A stretch of 64,000 bases of DNA. Source: Streptomyces sp. Y2F8-2 (GTDB lineage: Bacteria; Actinomycetota; Actinomycetes; Streptomycetales; Streptomycetaceae). The notes beneath the pieces are model-generated. The model ran no database searches. It had not been told where the DNA came from and was given only the letters and a program-made list of their open reading frames with translations. Positions 8,571-17,167 of the stretch are shown here, in pieces; position 1 is the first letter of the stretch; every line of letters starts with the position of its first letter. Both the position numbers and the translations under genes were made by a program. Location: NCBI RefSeq assembly GCF_014905555.1, contig NZ_BNGS01000010.1, positions 62,001 to 126,000 on the forward strand, written 5' to 3'.

Positions 8571-9323
8571 TCAGCCGCCATGTGCCCTGGCGCGCCTGCG
8601 CGCCTGCGCGCCGACACGTCGGGCGGCCTGCTCGTAGACGGACCTCGGCAGGGCCGCTCTGGCGACCGAGGCCGCCCAGACGTACGGCGGCCGGTGAAGG
8701 CCGAGCCGGTAGCGGAAGGCTGCCGGGGCTCCGGCGTTCCGGGGGGTGCTCACGGTCGTTAGCCACTTCCTCACCGCGCGACTGCCACTGGCGCCGGACA
8801 GGGTGTCCGGGGTGACGAAGTGGTGGTTCCGCTCGCGCAGCCGTCGTTCGACCGTCTCCTGCCGGTGTGCCTGGCTGGGGATCTTCCGCACGTCGAAGTC
8901 CACATAGACGCTCTTCAGCCGCTTGCTCAGGCCGCTGTCGAGCAGATCCTCGAGGACGTCGCATTCGCTGCCCTCACAGTTGAGCTTCAGATAGATCTCG
9001 TCGTCCGGCGTCGTGTTCCGCGACAGCCAGTCCGACGCCTTCACCAGGGCGATGGTCTCTGAGCGGACGTGCGAGTCGAGCTGCCTCTTGTCGGCGTACA
9101 CACTCGCCCCCAGCAGGCCCGTGCCGTAGAGGGTCGTCTTCCCGGTTCTGTTGGACAGCCCGGCGGGCACGATATCCAGTCGGGTGTCGCGGAAGCCGCG
9201 CAGGATACGACGACAGGACTCGGCCGGCTCGAAACAGTAGATCCTGTCGAAGGCCCATCGGGGGTCCAGGGCGACATCGAGGGTTTCGCCGTAGTGGCCG
9301 CCGACATCGAGAAAGATACGCAT
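8571..9323 (-). CDS. FkbM-family SAM-dependent methyltransferase
   Basis: Protein of 250 residues with the FkbM methyltransferase core: FLDVGGHYGETLDVAL (SAM motif I) at the N-terminus, YCFEPAESCRR (acidic loop), and LKLNCEGSECDVLEDLL, the family's K-x-D/N-x-E-G-x-E motif, near residue 110. Start ATG 9323 is chosen because motif I begins at residue 3; upstream in-frame sequence is low complexity. These enzymes O-methylate sugars or polyketides, and here a sugar hydroxyl of the surface glycan is the likely target. The C-terminal 80 residues are basic (ARRVGAQARRRARAHGG tail). The stop overlaps a possible ATG of the acyltransferase gene downstream. Confidence 0.85.
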   Translation of the reverse strand: MRIFLDVGGHYGETLDVALDPRWAFDRIYCFEPAESCRRILRGFRDTRLDIVPAGLSNRTGKTTLYGTGLLGASVYADKRQLDSHVRSETIALVKASDWLSRNTTPDDEIYLKLNCEGSECDVLEDLLDSGLSKRLKSVYVDFDVRKIPSQAHRQETVERRLRERNHHFVTPDTLSGASGSRAVRKWLTTVSTPRNAGAPAAFRYRLGLHRPPYVWAASVARAALPRSVYEQAARRVGAQARRRARAHGG

Positions 9324-9423
9324 AGTCCATCGCCGCCTCTCATGCCGCAGCGTGTCGGGCACCGGCCGGCATGCGGTCGGTGAGTCGAGTCGAATGCTGT
9401 TCGATGCGCTCCGTGAGCACGAC

Positions 9424-9490
9424 CGGGGACCGGTGACCGAGGGCGCCTCCGCACCCCGCCGAACACGCCATGCCGACGTACCGGTCCCCG
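9424..9490 (-). terminator. Long-loop inverted repeat between methyltransferase genes
   Basis: Perfect 11-bp arms CGGGGACCGGT (9424-9434) and ACCGGTCCCCG (9480-9490) flank a 45-base loop, immediately downstream of the leftward methyltransferase stop and upstream of the FkbM gene. It may act as a terminator or processing site. No T-run follows, and each arm also contains the self-palindrome ACCGGT, so the role is uncertain. Confidence 0.3.
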
Positions 9491-9517
9491 CCTCGGCACT
9501 CCGGTGACGCACCCGGC

Positions 9518-10279
9518 TCAGATGCCGACGACACCGATGTACTTTCCCTGGTAGGAGAAGACCCTGAACGGGGAGCTGAGCGCGTAGCGATCGCGGAAGA
9601 ACAGGTTGTCGTTGATGTCGTCCATCACGATGACCGCGTTGGGTGCGAGATGGCCCGCGATGCGGCGTGCAAACCATTCCCGCCCGCCGCGCGACTTGTC
9701 GGAGTCGTAGTGCACCAGATCGACCTTGACACCCGGCCGGAGGATTTCATCGAGGTTGCTCCGGTCGCCTTTCAGCCGCAGGGTCCAGGGTCCTTTGAGC
9801 TGCTCCGGGACCAGATAGCCCACAAAACGCTCGGGGTCTGGGATGCGGAAGAACGGGAAGTCGCTCGAGTACAGGTGCCCCTTTCCGTTGCTGCGGATGG
9901 CGGTGAGGAAGGCCGTGGTGGACCATCCCGCGGCCACGCCGGTCTCCAGCACCACCTGAGGCGTGAGCAACCGGGTGAGGAAGTAGAGCAGCTCGTGGGA
10001 ACCGCCACCGCCCAACTCGATGCCGGATGTGCGAAGACGCTCGATGCGAGGTCGCGACTCCCGGCTCATCGCCTGTGCGAAGGACAAGGACTCCTCCCAC
10101 AGGCCGGTGTTCTGCCCACGCGCCCAGACGTCCATGTCCCGAGCCTGCTCGGCGGCCCATTCGGTGGCTGCCGAACGCTCCCGGTGAACCCCGTAGCGCG
10201 TCCGCTCGTACAGTTTGTGCGCCATCACCGGAAAGTAGGAAGGCCGGAATCCGTTTCGGGCGATTGCAACCATTTTCAT
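9518..10279 (-). CDS. Class I SAM-dependent methyltransferase
   Basis: Protein of about 253 residues with a class I methyltransferase core: VVLETGVAAGWSTTAFL (motif I, about residue 105), LHY/SSDFP (acidic residue after strand 2), VDLVHYDSDKS (strand 4) and AVIVMDDINDN. This is the Methyltransf_24-like arrangement in which an acidic pair near DSD and DD may bind metal. The N-terminal 80 residues are helical (MAHKLYERTRYG, EWAAEQARDMDVWARGQNTG). ATG 10279 or 10273 (MKM or MVA) could be the start; neither has a strong ribosome-binding site. It sits 94 bases after the broken FkbM gene on the same strand. The substrate is unknown but probably a glycan or its precursor. Confidence 0.75.
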   Translation of the reverse strand: MKMVAIARNGFRPSYFPVMAHKLYERTRYGVHRERSAATEWAAEQARDMDVWARGQNTGLWEESLSFAQAMSRESRPRIERLRTSGIELGGGGSHELLYFLTRLLTPQVVLETGVAAGWSTTAFLTAIRSNGKGHLYSSDFPFFRIPDPERFVGYLVPEQLKGPWTLRLKGDRSNLDEILRPGVKVDLVHYDSDKSRGGREWFARRIAGHLAPNAVIVMDDINDNLFFRDRYALSSPFRVFSYQGKYIGVVGI

Positions 10280-10373
10280 GCCGCCCGAGGCTATCGGCGC
10301 CCCAGTGGCGGGGTGGCCGTGACTCGGGAGTCGTACGGGTGATTCGTCTGCACGTGCACCGTTCTTCTCCGCG

Positions 10374-11231
10374 TCAGACCGCACCGGCAAGTCGCGCTTC
10401 CACGTCCTGTCGCCGCCGACGGCACATCGCCAGCACGTTCGGCCCCGGAGAGAGCGGATCGGGCGCGGGGACCAGCCGGTTGCGGTCCGGGTCGTAGAGC
10501 ACCATGTCGTAACCGTGGTCACCGAGCCACCGGCGGACCTCACGCGCGCTGGATCCGAAGCGCTGGAGGAACTTGTCGACGAGTTCGAGCATCCACACCG
10601 CCGGCTCGCCACGGGAGACGAGTTGGCCGGCGCCGCGGAGCGCCAGGTACTCCGAGCCCTCGACGTCGAGCTTGCCCATCGCCTAAGGGCGTTCGGGCAG
10701 GGCATCGTCCAGCCGGCCCAGTTGGACCTGGACGGCGCTGCCGGTGTCGGCCTCGGTCCAGATGCAGGACCCCGACCCCCTGACGACGAAGGAGACGGTG
10801 CCCGGCTCCGCTCCGATCGCCATTTCGTGGACGGTGACGCAGCGCAGGGAGTTGGCGTCGACGTTGCCCCGCAGCCGTTTCACGAACGCGGGAACGGCCT
10901 CGAAAGCGTGGACGGCTCCGCTCGGCCCCACCAGCTTGGCGGCGAGCAGGGTGAACATTCCTTCATTGGCGCCACCGTCGATGAAACCGTCCCCTGGGCG
11001 GAGATACCGCTTCATGAAAGTCATCTCTGCGTAGTCCGGCAGCCCTCCGAAGTAGACGAAGCGACCCGGCTGCGTGCTGTCGGGATAGGCGCGGAACGAC
11101 ATGCCTCCGTACACGGACAGTTCCCGTGGCCGCCCGACCAGCCTCTTCCATGCCTGCCATCCCGCCATCGAGGCGAAGGCCTGAGCCCGGCGCCCCCGGT
11201 TGGCAGGGTGTTTCCATACCAGCTCGGCCAT
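10374..11231 (-). pseudogene. FkbM-family methyltransferase interrupted by an in-frame amber codon
   Basis: Reading from ATG 11231 gives MAELVWKHPANRG, then a FkbM methyltransferase with GDGFIDGGANEGMFTLLAA (SAM motif I), AFEAVPAFVKRL and VQLGRLDDALPERP. A TAG stop occurs at 10685-10683. Exactly in the same frame the sequence resumes as AMGKLDVEGSEYLALRGAG, the family's K-x-D-x-E-G-x-E motif, and continues to a stop at 10374. One base change thus splits an otherwise intact gene of about 285 codons. The first part alone lacks the conserved motif and C-terminal strands, so it is probably inactive. Reinitiation at ATG 10679, six bases past the stop, readthrough or a sequencing error are alternatives. 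It starts four bases after the upstream glycosyltransferase stop. Confidence 0.8.
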
Positions 11232-11235
11232 TTCG

Positions 11236-12396
11236 TTAATGGTCGTCGGCAACGGTCTGCTCCTTTGCAGGGGAGATGAAGGGGGAGCCGCTGTTTCGGC
11301 GCAGTCGATACCAATCGTTGACACGCTGTGCGACCCGGGACCAGTCCAGCTCTGCGGCCGCCCGCAGCCCGAGTTCACTCATCCTGTTCCGGGCCGACTC
11401 GTCGTCGAGTACGGTGCCCAGGACACGCACCAGATCGTCCTTCGACTCCGAGGGAAAGACCCGGTAGGCCTCGCGGACGGCGATCACCGGATCGAGTGAG
11501 GCCTTCGAGGAGACCACGACGGGCGTGCCGAGTGCCATCGCCTCCAAGGCGGCCGTGGGCACGCCCTCACCCTTTCCGGGCAGTCTGCGCGACGCGAGCA
11601 CGAACACCTCGGCCTGCCGGACCAACCGGTAGATCTCCGACCGGTCCAGCCGACCGGCCAGTTCGACACCCGTGCCCGCTGCCGCGAGCCGGGCGAGGCG
11701 GTCCCGCTCCGGGCCTTCGCCCGCGATCACCAGACGCATCCCCGGCCGGTCGCGCGCCAGTTCGTGGAACGCGCGGATGAGCAGATCGTGGTTTTTCACC
11801 GGGTCCAGCGCGCCGACGCTGACGATCAGACCACGCTCACGAGATCGGGCATCGGCAGGACCCGGCATGGCGGACAGCTCCAAACCGCTGGACATCGTGA
11901 GGATGCGTCTTCGGTCCACGCCGCGCGCCACGAGATCGTCAGCCGTCGACGACCCCAGGGCGATGAATGCCTCCACATACCGGAAGGACCCTCGTGCAAG
12001 CCATTGATGCCGGTGGGCCAGCGCTCCGTGCACGGTCAGGAACAGGGGAAGGCCCAAACGCCGGCAGACCGGCCCCAGCCAGGCCGTCTCGATGTGGTCG
12101 CCGTGAAGGTGTACGAGGTCGGCGCCGTGGTCCCGGGAACCGCCGCAGAGGCGCCCGACCGCGGCAGCGGTCTCCACTGCGAAGGCGGACCGGTCGGACA
12201 CCGGCGCCAGCATCCGCGACAGGGCGGTCCTCCGCAGCGGCAGCCGGGTGGCGCCCGCCGGCACTGTCGCGCCGTGCCGGAACGACATCGTCACCCGGTC
12301 ACCGTCGTCGACCTGGCGCCGCGTCAGACACTCGACATGGCGTTCCAGTCCACCCGGGAAGGGAGGGACCCGGTAACTCACCCGCACGATGTGCAT
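11236..12396 (-). CDS. GT4-family glycosyltransferase
   Basis: GT-B glycosyltransferase of 386 residues: MHIVRVSYRVPPFPGGLERHV at the N-terminus (glycine-rich acceptor loop), LVHLHGDHIETAWLGP near residue 95, then donor domain motifs VSVGALDPVKNHDLLIRAF, LVIAGEGPERDRL and GVPTAALEAMALGTPVVVSS. It is the most upstream gene of the leftward group acyltransferase-FkbM-methyltransferase-FkbM pseudogene-GT, and probably carries their promoter in the 12397-12564 gap. The C-terminus (SPFISPAKEQTVADDH) has no domain match. Confidence 0.88.
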   Translation of the reverse strand: MHIVRVSYRVPPFPGGLERHVECLTRRQVDDGDRVTMSFRHGATVPAGATRLPLRRTALSRMLAPVSDRSAFAVETAAAVGRLCGGSRDHGADLVHLHGDHIETAWLGPVCRRLGLPLFLTVHGALAHRHQWLARGSFRYVEAFIALGSSTADDLVARGVDRRRILTMSSGLELSAMPGPADARSRERGLIVSVGALDPVKNHDLLIRAFHELARDRPGMRLVIAGEGPERDRLARLAAAGTGVELAGRLDRSEIYRLVRQAEVFVLASRRLPGKGEGVPTAALEAMALGTPVVVSSKASLDPVIAVREAYRVFPSESKDDLVRVLGTVLDDESARNRMSELGLRAAAELDWSRVAQRVNDWYRLRRNSGSPFISPAKEQTVADDH

Positions 12397-12564
12397 CGCC
12401 GCGTTTCTCCACCTCGCAACGGAATCTCACCGAAGGATCGCGGCCCGGCGCGCCACCTGCCGCCCGCCGCGCCGGTCCTCACCGGAAAGGACCAGCGGCC
12501 GGGCCGTGCGCTCGGTGAACCGGCCGAGTGCGGGACGGTGGGTTCCGGGGATGTGGGCACACGG

Positions 12565-12605
12565 ACGAGGGGCCGGGATCGCCTCCTGCGACCCCGGCCC
12601 CTCGT
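12565..12605 (-). terminator. Intrinsic terminator-like hairpin after the Fe-S oxidoreductase
   Basis: Perfect 13-bp stem: ACGAGGGGCCGGG (12565-12577) pairs with CCCGGCCCCTCGT (12593-12605) around a 15-base loop. It begins 17 bases beyond the stop of the leftward oxidoreductase gene. This is the typical Streptomyces terminator form, a strong GC stem with no long T-run. Confidence 0.75.
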
Positions 12606-12621
12606 GACCGTACGGGCCCTG

Positions 12622-14895
12622 CTACTTCACGGGCTCCGGCTCGGACGTGCTGTCCGCCTCCGACGTGCCCGCCGGCGGTTCGTCCACCGGCGTCCTGACG
12701 GAGTCGAGCAGCAGCTGGGCGACGTCCACGACCTGGATCGACTCCTTCGCCTTGCCGTCGTTCTTCTTGCCGTTCACCGAGTCGGTCAGCATGACCAGGC
12801 AGAACGGGCAGGCCGTGGAGACGATGTCCGGGTTGAGGGACAGCGCCTCGTCCACGCGCTCGTTGTTGATGCGCTTGCCGATCCGCTCCTCCATCCACAT
12901 CCGGGCGCCGCCGGCTCCGCAGCAGAAGCCGCGCTCCTTGTGGCGGTGCATCTCCTCATTCCTGAGGCCCGGCACCTTGCCGATGATCTCGCGCGGAGGC
13001 GTGTAGATCTTGTTGTGGCGGCCCAGGTAGCAGGGGTCGTGGTAGGTGATGATGCCCTCGACCGGGGTCACCGGGACCAGCTTGCCCTCGTCGACCAGGT
13101 GCTGGAGCAGCTGGGTGTGGTGGATGACCTCGTAGTCGCCGCCGAGCTGCGGGTACTCGTTGCCGATCGTGTTCAGGCAGTGCGGGCAGGTGGCGACGAT
13201 CTTCTTCGCCGACTTCGGCTTCTTCGTCGACGGGTCCTCGTCGTCCTCGCCGAACGCCATGTTCAGCGCGGCCACGTTCTCCATGCCGAGCTCCTGGAAC
13301 AGGGGCTCGTTGCCCAGGCGGCGGGCGGAGTCACCGGTGCACTTCTCGTCACCGCCCATGATCGCGAACTTCACGCCCGCGATGTGGAGCAGTTCAGCGA
13401 AGGCCTTCGTGGTCTTCTTGGCGCGGTCCTCCAGGGCGCCGGCGCAGCCGACCCAGTACAGGTACTCGACCTCGGTGAGGTCTTCGATGTCCCGGCCGAC
13501 GACCGGTACCTCGAAGTCGACCTCCTTGGTCCACTCCAGGCGCTGCTTCTTGGCCAGGCCCCAGGGGTTGCCCTTCTTCTCCAGGTTCTTGAGCATCGTG
13601 CCCGCCTCGGACGGGAACGCGGACTCGATCATCACCTGGTAGCGGCGCATGTCGACGATGTGGTCGACATGCTCGATGTCCACCGGGCACTGCTCGACGC
13701 AGGCGCCGCAGGTGGTGCAGGACCACAGGACGTCCGGGTCGATGACGCCGTTCTCCTCGACGGTGCCGACCAGCGGGCGCTCGGCCTCGGCGAGGGCGGA
13801 CGCGGGAACGTCCTTCAGCTGCTCCTCGCTCGCCTTCTCCTCGCCCTCCATGGTCTTGCCGCCGCCGGCCAGCAGGTACGGCGCCTTGGCGTGGGCGTGG
13901 TCGCGCAGCGACATGATCAGCAGCTTGGGGGAGAGCGGCTTGCCGGTGTTCCACGCGGGGCACTGCGACTGGCAGCGGCCGCACTCGGTGCAGGTGGAGA
14001 AGTCCAGCAGGCCCTTCCAGGAGAACTGCTCGACCTGCGAGACGCCGAAGACGTCGTCCTCGCCGGGGTCCTCGAAGTCGATCGGCTTGCCGCCGGAGGT
14101 CATCGGCTGCAGTGCGCCGAGGGCGGTGCCGCCATCGGAGTCGCGCTTGAACCAGATGTTCGGAAAAGCGAGGAAGCGGTGCCAGGCCACACCCATGTTC
14201 GTGTTCAGGCTCACCGTGATCATCCAGATCATGGTGGTGCCCAGCTTGATCATGGCGGCCAGGTAGGTCAGGTTCTGCAGCGTGGTGAGGCTGAGACCCT
14301 TGAACGCCACGACCAGCGGGTAGGAGGCGAAGTACCCGGCCTCGTAGTGGTCGACGTGGTGGAGCGCGCCTTCGAGGCCGCGCAGCACGTAGATGGCCAG
14401 ACCGATGACGAGGATGACGTACTCGACGAAGTACGCCTGGCCCATCTTGGAGCCCGCGAAGCGGGACTTCCGACCGGGCCGCGAGGGCAGGCTCAGCAGA
14501 CGGATGACGATCAGCGTGGCGATGCCGAGGGTGGTCATCGCGCCGATGAACTCGATGTACATCTCGTACGGCAGGAACCCGCCGAGGACGGGCAGGGTCC
14601 AGTCGGCCTGGAAGAGCTGCCCGTAGGCGTTGATGATGGTCGGTGGGAGGGTGAGGAAGCCGATGGCCACGAACCAGTGGGCGACGCCCACGATGCCCCA
14701 TCGGTTCATGCGCGTGTGGCCGAGGAACTCCCTGACCAGGGTCACGCTGCGCTGGTAGGGGTTGTCGGTCCGGCTGCCGGCAGGCACGGGCTGGCCGAGC
14801 CTGAAGTACCGGACGAACTGACCGATGGCGCGTGCGAGCAGCGCAACGCCGACCACGGTCAGCACCAGCGACACGATGATCGCGGCGAGTTGCAT
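12622..14895 (-). CDS. EtfD-like membrane Fe-S oxidoreductase (ETF:quinone electron transfer)
   Basis: Protein of 757 residues. The N-terminal 250 residues hold about five membrane helices with a nitrate-reductase-gamma-like region. Two 4Fe-4S motifs follow, CTECGRCQSQCP near residue 305 and CTTCGACVEQCPVD near residue 395. Two heterodisulfide-reductase-type CCG domains come next (WVGCAGALEDRA...TCPHCLNTIG and YHDPCYLGRHNK...GFCCGAGGARMW...TACPFCLVM). This is the architecture of mycobacterial Rv0338c/EtfD, which passes electrons from electron-transfer flavoprotein, reduced by fatty-acid beta-oxidation, to menaquinone. The start follows a GAGGAG ribosome-binding site. No etfBA or acyl-CoA dehydrogenase lies beside it. 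Upstream is a palindrome likely bound by a repressor. Confidence 0.85.
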   Translation of the reverse strand: MQLAAIIVSLVLTVVGVALLARAIGQFVRYFRLGQPVPAGSRTDNPYQRSVTLVREFLGHTRMNRWGIVGVAHWFVAIGFLTLPPTIINAYGQLFQADWTLPVLGGFLPYEMYIEFIGAMTTLGIATLIVIRLLSLPSRPGRKSRFAGSKMGQAYFVEYVILVIGLAIYVLRGLEGALHHVDHYEAGYFASYPLVVAFKGLSLTTLQNLTYLAAMIKLGTTMIWMITVSLNTNMGVAWHRFLAFPNIWFKRDSDGGTALGALQPMTSGGKPIDFEDPGEDDVFGVSQVEQFSWKGLLDFSTCTECGRCQSQCPAWNTGKPLSPKLLIMSLRDHAHAKAPYLLAGGGKTMEGEEKASEEQLKDVPASALAEAERPLVGTVEENGVIDPDVLWSCTTCGACVEQCPVDIEHVDHIVDMRRYQVMIESAFPSEAGTMLKNLEKKGNPWGLAKKQRLEWTKEVDFEVPVVGRDIEDLTEVEYLYWVGCAGALEDRAKKTTKAFAELLHIAGVKFAIMGGDEKCTGDSARRLGNEPLFQELGMENVAALNMAFGEDDEDPSTKKPKSAKKIVATCPHCLNTIGNEYPQLGGDYEVIHHTQLLQHLVDEGKLVPVTPVEGIITYHDPCYLGRHNKIYTPPREIIGKVPGLRNEEMHRHKERGFCCGAGGARMWMEERIGKRINNERVDEALSLNPDIVSTACPFCLVMLTDSVNGKKNDGKAKESIQVVDVAQLLLDSVRTPVDEPPAGTSEADSTSEPEPVK

Positions 14896-14966
14896 TTGGG
14901 GGCTCCTCGGGCCTGCGAGGCGGTTTCCGTTCCTCCGAAGTACTTCCTGTGTACTCGAAGGAATGC

Positions 14967-14980
14967 TTACTAAGCAGTAA
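14967..14980. promoter_or_regulatory. Palindromic operator upstream of the EtfD-like gene
   Basis: Perfect inverted repeat TTACT-AAGC-AGTAA, overlapping a second one, TGCTTA-C-TAAGCA (14964-14976), about 72-85 bases upstream of the oxidoreductase start. The region is markedly AT-rich against its surroundings, and on the minus strand TAGTAAGCAT could serve as a -10 element. The form is that of a TetR- or GntR-family operator; the cognate regulator is not in the window. Confidence 0.5.
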
Positions 14981-15064
14981 CTTATGGAGTCCGTCTGAGA
15001 CTACCCACTTATGCCGCCGCCCTGTAGTGGCGCATGCGGTGATCTGCGTCGCTGTGCGCCCCTG

Positions 15065-16195
15065 TCAGGCGGGGACGAACTCCACACGGAACATCTTCGG
15101 CCAGAACTTGCCCGTGATGAGGAACTGTTTCGTGCCGGGGACGGCCGCGATGCCGTTCAGGGCGGAGCCGGGGACGAGTTCGCCGGGGCGCAGCAGGCCC
15201 GAGGCATCGATGGTCGCCGTCACCGTGCCGGTGGCGGAGTCGATGCGCATGATGCGGTCGCTCGACAGGACATTGGCGTAGACGGTGGTTCCAACGCACT
15301 CCAGTTCGTTCAGCTGCGTCACCGGTCTGCCCTCCAAGGCCACCATGACCTGTCCGGTCTTCGCGAGCGTGCCGGGGTCGCGGAACGTCAGCCGCTGCGA
15401 GCCGTCGCTCGTCACCAGCCGGTGGGACGCGCCCTGGAGGCACAGGCCCCAGCCCTCGTCCGGGTACGGGACGCGGCGCACCTCCTTCAGCGTCGCGGCG
15501 TCGCGCTCGATGGCGATGCGGTCCCGCCAGGTCAGCTGCCACAGCCTCCGGCCGACGAGAGTGATCCCCTCGCCGAACAGGGGCGCGGGCAGTGCGGCGC
15601 GGACCGTCGGGGGTTTCCCCGGCGGCCCCGCGCGCACGGACGACTGCCCGGAGATCCCGGTGTCCTCGTAGAGGGTGCCGCCGGCCATCTCCAGACCCTG
15701 CGTGAACGCCTTCGGGTCGTGGGGGAGGATCTCGAGCACCCTGACCCGCAACCTCTCGACCACCCCGTGCGCGGTTGCCGGCCCTGCGTGCACGTCCCGT
15801 CCTCCGGCCGCGTAGCCGGGGGCGGCCGGTGACGCGGGCGAGGAGTGCCGTCCCCCGTGCGCGACGAGCGTGCCGGTGCCGTCGGGCGCAGGGCCGAACC
15901 GGGCGCGCGTCGGCGGAGCCGGCGCATCGCCGGCCGGCTGGTCCATCGCGTACGCCGTGCCCCACGCGGTCGTAAGCGGATCCCCGAGCGGCTGGGAGTG
16001 GGCGAGCGCTGCGGCGGGCCCGATCCAGACCGCGCCGGCCAGCGGAAGCGCCGTCGTGGCCAGCAGGGCGTGCCTGAGCGTGCGACGGTGGACGGACGTG
16101 CGGCCGCCCAAGCGGCCTGCCCCGGGCAAGCGCACGGCGCCCCGGCCGGTGCCGGGACGCCGTGGTGGTGCCGTACGGGTTTCCTGCCCCGTCAT
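15065..16195 (-). CDS. Secreted glutaminyl-peptide cyclotransferase
   Basis: Beta-propeller glutaminyl cyclase of the plant/bacterial type (Glu_cyclase_2 family), which converts N-terminal Gln of exported proteins to pyroglutamate. Diagnostic segments in order are DPKAFTQGLEM, YEDTGISGQSS, LFGEGITL, LWQLTWRD, DEGWGLCLQG, LNELECVG, SALNGIAA and LITGKFWP. The N-terminal 70 residues include HRRTLRHALLATTALPLAGAV, a twin-arginine-like or Sec signal, so the enzyme should act outside the membrane; the start may be shorter. Start ATG 16195 overlaps the stop of the LAXTG protein (ATGA), so the two are translationally coupled. That protein is predicted to begin with Gln after signal cleavage. Confidence 0.88.
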   Translation of the reverse strand: MTGQETRTAPPRRPGTGRGAVRLPGAGRLGGRTSVHRRTLRHALLATTALPLAGAVWIGPAAALAHSQPLGDPLTTAWGTAYAMDQPAGDAPAPPTRARFGPAPDGTGTLVAHGGRHSSPASPAAPGYAAGGRDVHAGPATAHGVVERLRVRVLEILPHDPKAFTQGLEMAGGTLYEDTGISGQSSVRAGPPGKPPTVRAALPAPLFGEGITLVGRRLWQLTWRDRIAIERDAATLKEVRRVPYPDEGWGLCLQGASHRLVTSDGSQRLTFRDPGTLAKTGQVMVALEGRPVTQLNELECVGTTVYANVLSSDRIMRIDSATGTVTATIDASGLLRPGELVPGSALNGIAAVPGTKQFLITGKFWPKMFRVEFVPA

Positions 16196-16884
16196 GAACT
16201 GCGACGACGGCGCACGGCCAGCATGGTGCCGCCACCCGCCGCGATCAGCCCGGCCGCGGTGCCGCCCAAGGCCAGGGCCTTCTCACTGCCTGTCGCCGCG
16301 AGGCCCGCGTGGTGACGGTGACCCGCCAGGTCGCCGGACCCGGTGCGTTCCTGCGATGCGGTGCGTGCGTCGGATCCGCGGTGTCCATGGGACCCGTTGC
16401 GTCCGTCCGAGGCGACGCCGCCTCCGGATCCCCCGTGGTGGTCACCGGGGCGCCCTGGCCGGGTACCGGTCGGACTCGGGGTGGGTTCCGTCACCCCGCC
16501 CACCACGTAGACGGTGACGCCGATGCTGGGGTCGGGACGGCTCGAGTAGATCCGGAAGACGTGCCAGCCGGTAGGGACCCTCGTCGGGATGGTCACGGTG
16601 CCGGTCACCGATCCGTCATCCTGGGCGCGAAGCCTGGCCAGGACGATCGGCTGTGATTCCAGCACCACTGTGACAGCCTGCCTCCGGGCGAAAATCCCCG
16701 GCGGCGTGCGGAAGGTCACCGACTGGCCGGCGGTCAGCGTGTAGGCGCTCAGTGTCAGGGGCGAGGTGGTCGGCGGATACGGCTGCGCGTAGGCGGCCTG
16801 CATCCCCACCAGCGGTGCGGCGACGAGTACGGCAGCCGATGCTGCCGATGCCAGAACAACCCGCCATCTCGGCGATGCTGTCAT
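16192..16884 (-). CDS. LAXTG-anchored surface protein with predicted N-terminal Gln
   Basis: Exported protein of 230 residues. A Sec signal peptide (residues 1-33) ends in QAAYA, so signal peptidase would leave Gln34-Pro-Tyr-Pro-Pro as the mature end. Residues about 40-135 look like one beta-sandwich domain (LTLSAYTLTAGQSVTF, VTGTVTIPTRVPTGWHVFRIY). A Pro/Gly/His-rich stalk follows, then the sortase signal LAATG at about 195-199, a hydrophobic helix and the tail RRRRSS. LAXTG is the motif recognised by Streptomyces class E sortases. I choose ATG 16884 (GGAGAG eight bases upstream) over GTG 16893. It is coupled to the glutaminyl cyclase gene. The function of the domain is unknown. Confidence 0.82.
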   Translation of the reverse strand: MTASPRWRVVLASAASAAVLVAAPLVGMQAAYAQPYPPTTSPLTLSAYTLTAGQSVTFRTPPGIFARRQAVTVVLESQPIVLARLRAQDDGSVTGTVTIPTRVPTGWHVFRIYSSRPDPSIGVTVYVVGGVTEPTPSPTGTRPGRPGDHHGGSGGGVASDGRNGSHGHRGSDARTASQERTGSGDLAGHRHHAGLAATGSEKALALGGTAAGLIAAGGGTMLAVRRRRSS

Positions 16885-17167
16885 CTTCTCCACTCTCCTC
16901 GACTTCGATCCGGGCCAGGCCTGCAGCGTCGGCCGTCATGACGTTGTGAGTACCAGGATCTAGATACATGGAATAAATGGGACATACCACCATCTGTTGG
17001 CGCGGCGGCGACGAGAGTCACCGAGTAGGGGAGCCGTTTCCCCCCGATGGGCTTACATGGGGGTGGCTAACTCCCTCCAGCTGTCCGAGTCCTTATGGTC
17101 TGCTTCATGCATTGGGGACGGAATGCCCCGAAAGGGGCGGTTCCCTCGGTTCTATGAGGGGTGCAGC

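Noticed and set aside
10683..10685. Pyrrolysine or programmed readthrough at the amber codon
   Set aside because: Streptomyces are not known to use pyrrolysine, no readthrough context or pyl genes are seen, and a nonsense mutation or sequencing error explains the data more simply.
11764..14973. Very long open frame (over 1000 codons) on the plus strand
   Set aside because: It is antisense to the EtfD-like gene and the glycosyltransferase, its protein is low-complexity Arg/Gly/Ala/Val-rich with no motif, and such frames arise in high-GC DNA from the mirrored codon bias of the true genes.
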